This document shows, piece by piece, positions 5,647 through 5,917 of a DNA stretch of 5,917 bases. The stretch is from Propionibacteriaceae bacterium (GTDB lineage Bacteria; Actinomycetota; Actinomycetes; Propionibacteriales; Propionibacteriaceae). The stretch spans positions 1 through 5,917 of the forward strand of contig JAGQUI010000189.1 of NCBI GenBank assembly GCA_020438595.1, given 5' to 3'. Position 1 is the stretch's first letter, and each line of letters opens with the position of its first letter. The notes under the pieces are model-generated. The model was not told where the DNA came from, ran no database searches, and saw only the letters and a list, made by a program, of their open reading frames with translations. The position numbers and the translations under genes were made by a program.

Positions 5647-5653
5647 CGGACTC

Positions 5654-5660
5654 GGAAAGG
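5654..5660 (+). promoter_or_regulatory. Shine-Dalgarno for rpsE
   Basis: GGAAAGG lies 11 nt before the ATG at 5672, a long spacing. Together with the S5 frame that follows, it supports this start. Another ATG at 5676 is in a different frame and is not used. Confidence 0.6.
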
Positions 5661-5671
5661 TAATACTCACG

Positions 5672-5917
5672 ATGAATGGAACCCAGCGCCGCGGTGGCGG
5701 TGCCGGTGGTGAGCAGCGTCGCGGGGGTCGCGAGGACCGTCGGAACCGGGACGCCGCAGCCGAGAAGGAGAAGAGCAACTACCTGGAGCGGGTCGTCGCG
5801 ATCAACCGCGTCGCCAAGGTCGTCCAGGGTGGTCGCCGGTTCAGCTTCACCGCGCTGGTCGTGGTGGGCGACGGCGACGGCACGGTCGGCGTCGGCTACG
5901 GCAAGGCCAAGGAGGTG
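5672..5917 (+). CDS. rpsE: 30S ribosomal protein S5, 5' end (partial)
   Basis: S5 stands at the mRNA entry channel, with S3 and S4, and affects decoding accuracy and head movement. The first 82 residues are present and the gene runs off the window edge. After a charged, glycine- and arginine-rich arm (about 1-35, [20 protein letters not shown]), the S5 RNA-binding domain begins: [20 protein letters not shown] at 38-57, then [19 protein letters not shown] at 59-77. This matches the S5 signature G-R-x3-F-x-A...GD..G.VG.G. The loop VVQGGRR corresponds to the place where spectinomycin-resistance changes arise in E. coli S5, and it looks wild type here. The N-terminal arm is longer than in E. coli, as in other actinobacteria. 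rpmD and rplO would be expected next. Confidence 0.97.
   Translation, partial: MNGTQRRGGGAGGEQRRGGREDRRNRDAAAEKEKSNYLERVVAINRVAKVVQGGRRFSFTALVVVGDGDGTVGVGYGKAKEV

Noticed and set aside
1..5917. Mobile element, CRISPR, tRNA, toxin-antitoxin or defence genes
   Set aside because: Nearly every base is accounted for by ribosomal protein genes in standard order. No direct repeats, transposase, att-like sites or tRNA-like folds were seen.

Overview
The window is a stretch of the bacterial S10-spc ribosomal protein gene cluster. It holds fifteen genes, all on the + strand: the 3' end of rplB, thirteen complete genes (rpsS, rplV, rpsC, rplP, rpmC, rpsQ, rplN, rplX, rplE, rpsN, rpsH, rplF, rplR), and the 5' end of rpsE. 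The high G+C content, the strong G/C bias at third codon positions, the long tails on S3 and L24, the four-cysteine S14 and the [10 protein letters not shown] start of S8 all point to a high-GC Gram-positive actinobacterium. I cannot name the genus from the sequence alone.

Positions 1-2624 are the end of the S10 part: L2, S19, L22, S3, L16, L29 and S17. Positions 2641-5917 are the spc part: L14, L24, L5, S14, S8, L6, L18 and S5. The order is the classic one and no foreign gene is inserted. The S10 and spc parts meet in a 16-nt gap (2625-2640) that holds a ribosome binding site but no convincing promoter, so the two parts are probably cotranscribed here.

The genes are very tightly packed. Three or four neighbours share a TGATG stop/start (rplP/rpmC, rplX/rplE, rplF/rplR), several others are 2-3 nt apart, and most Shine-Dalgarno sequences lie inside or just after the end of the preceding gene. 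This implies translational coupling and balanced output of 30S and 50S subunit proteins. The one sizeable gap is 4217-4300 between rpsN and rpsH. It holds a clear hairpin and competing pairings, while rpsH itself lacks a good Shine-Dalgarno. It is the best candidate for a regulatory RNA element in the window.

I found no mobile element, CRISPR array, tRNA or rRNA gene, defence gene or evident undescribed system. The window is core housekeeping DNA. The points worth a second look are the rpsN-rpsH intergenic structure, some lineage-type protein extensions (S3, L24, L5, S5) and a few start-codon questions.
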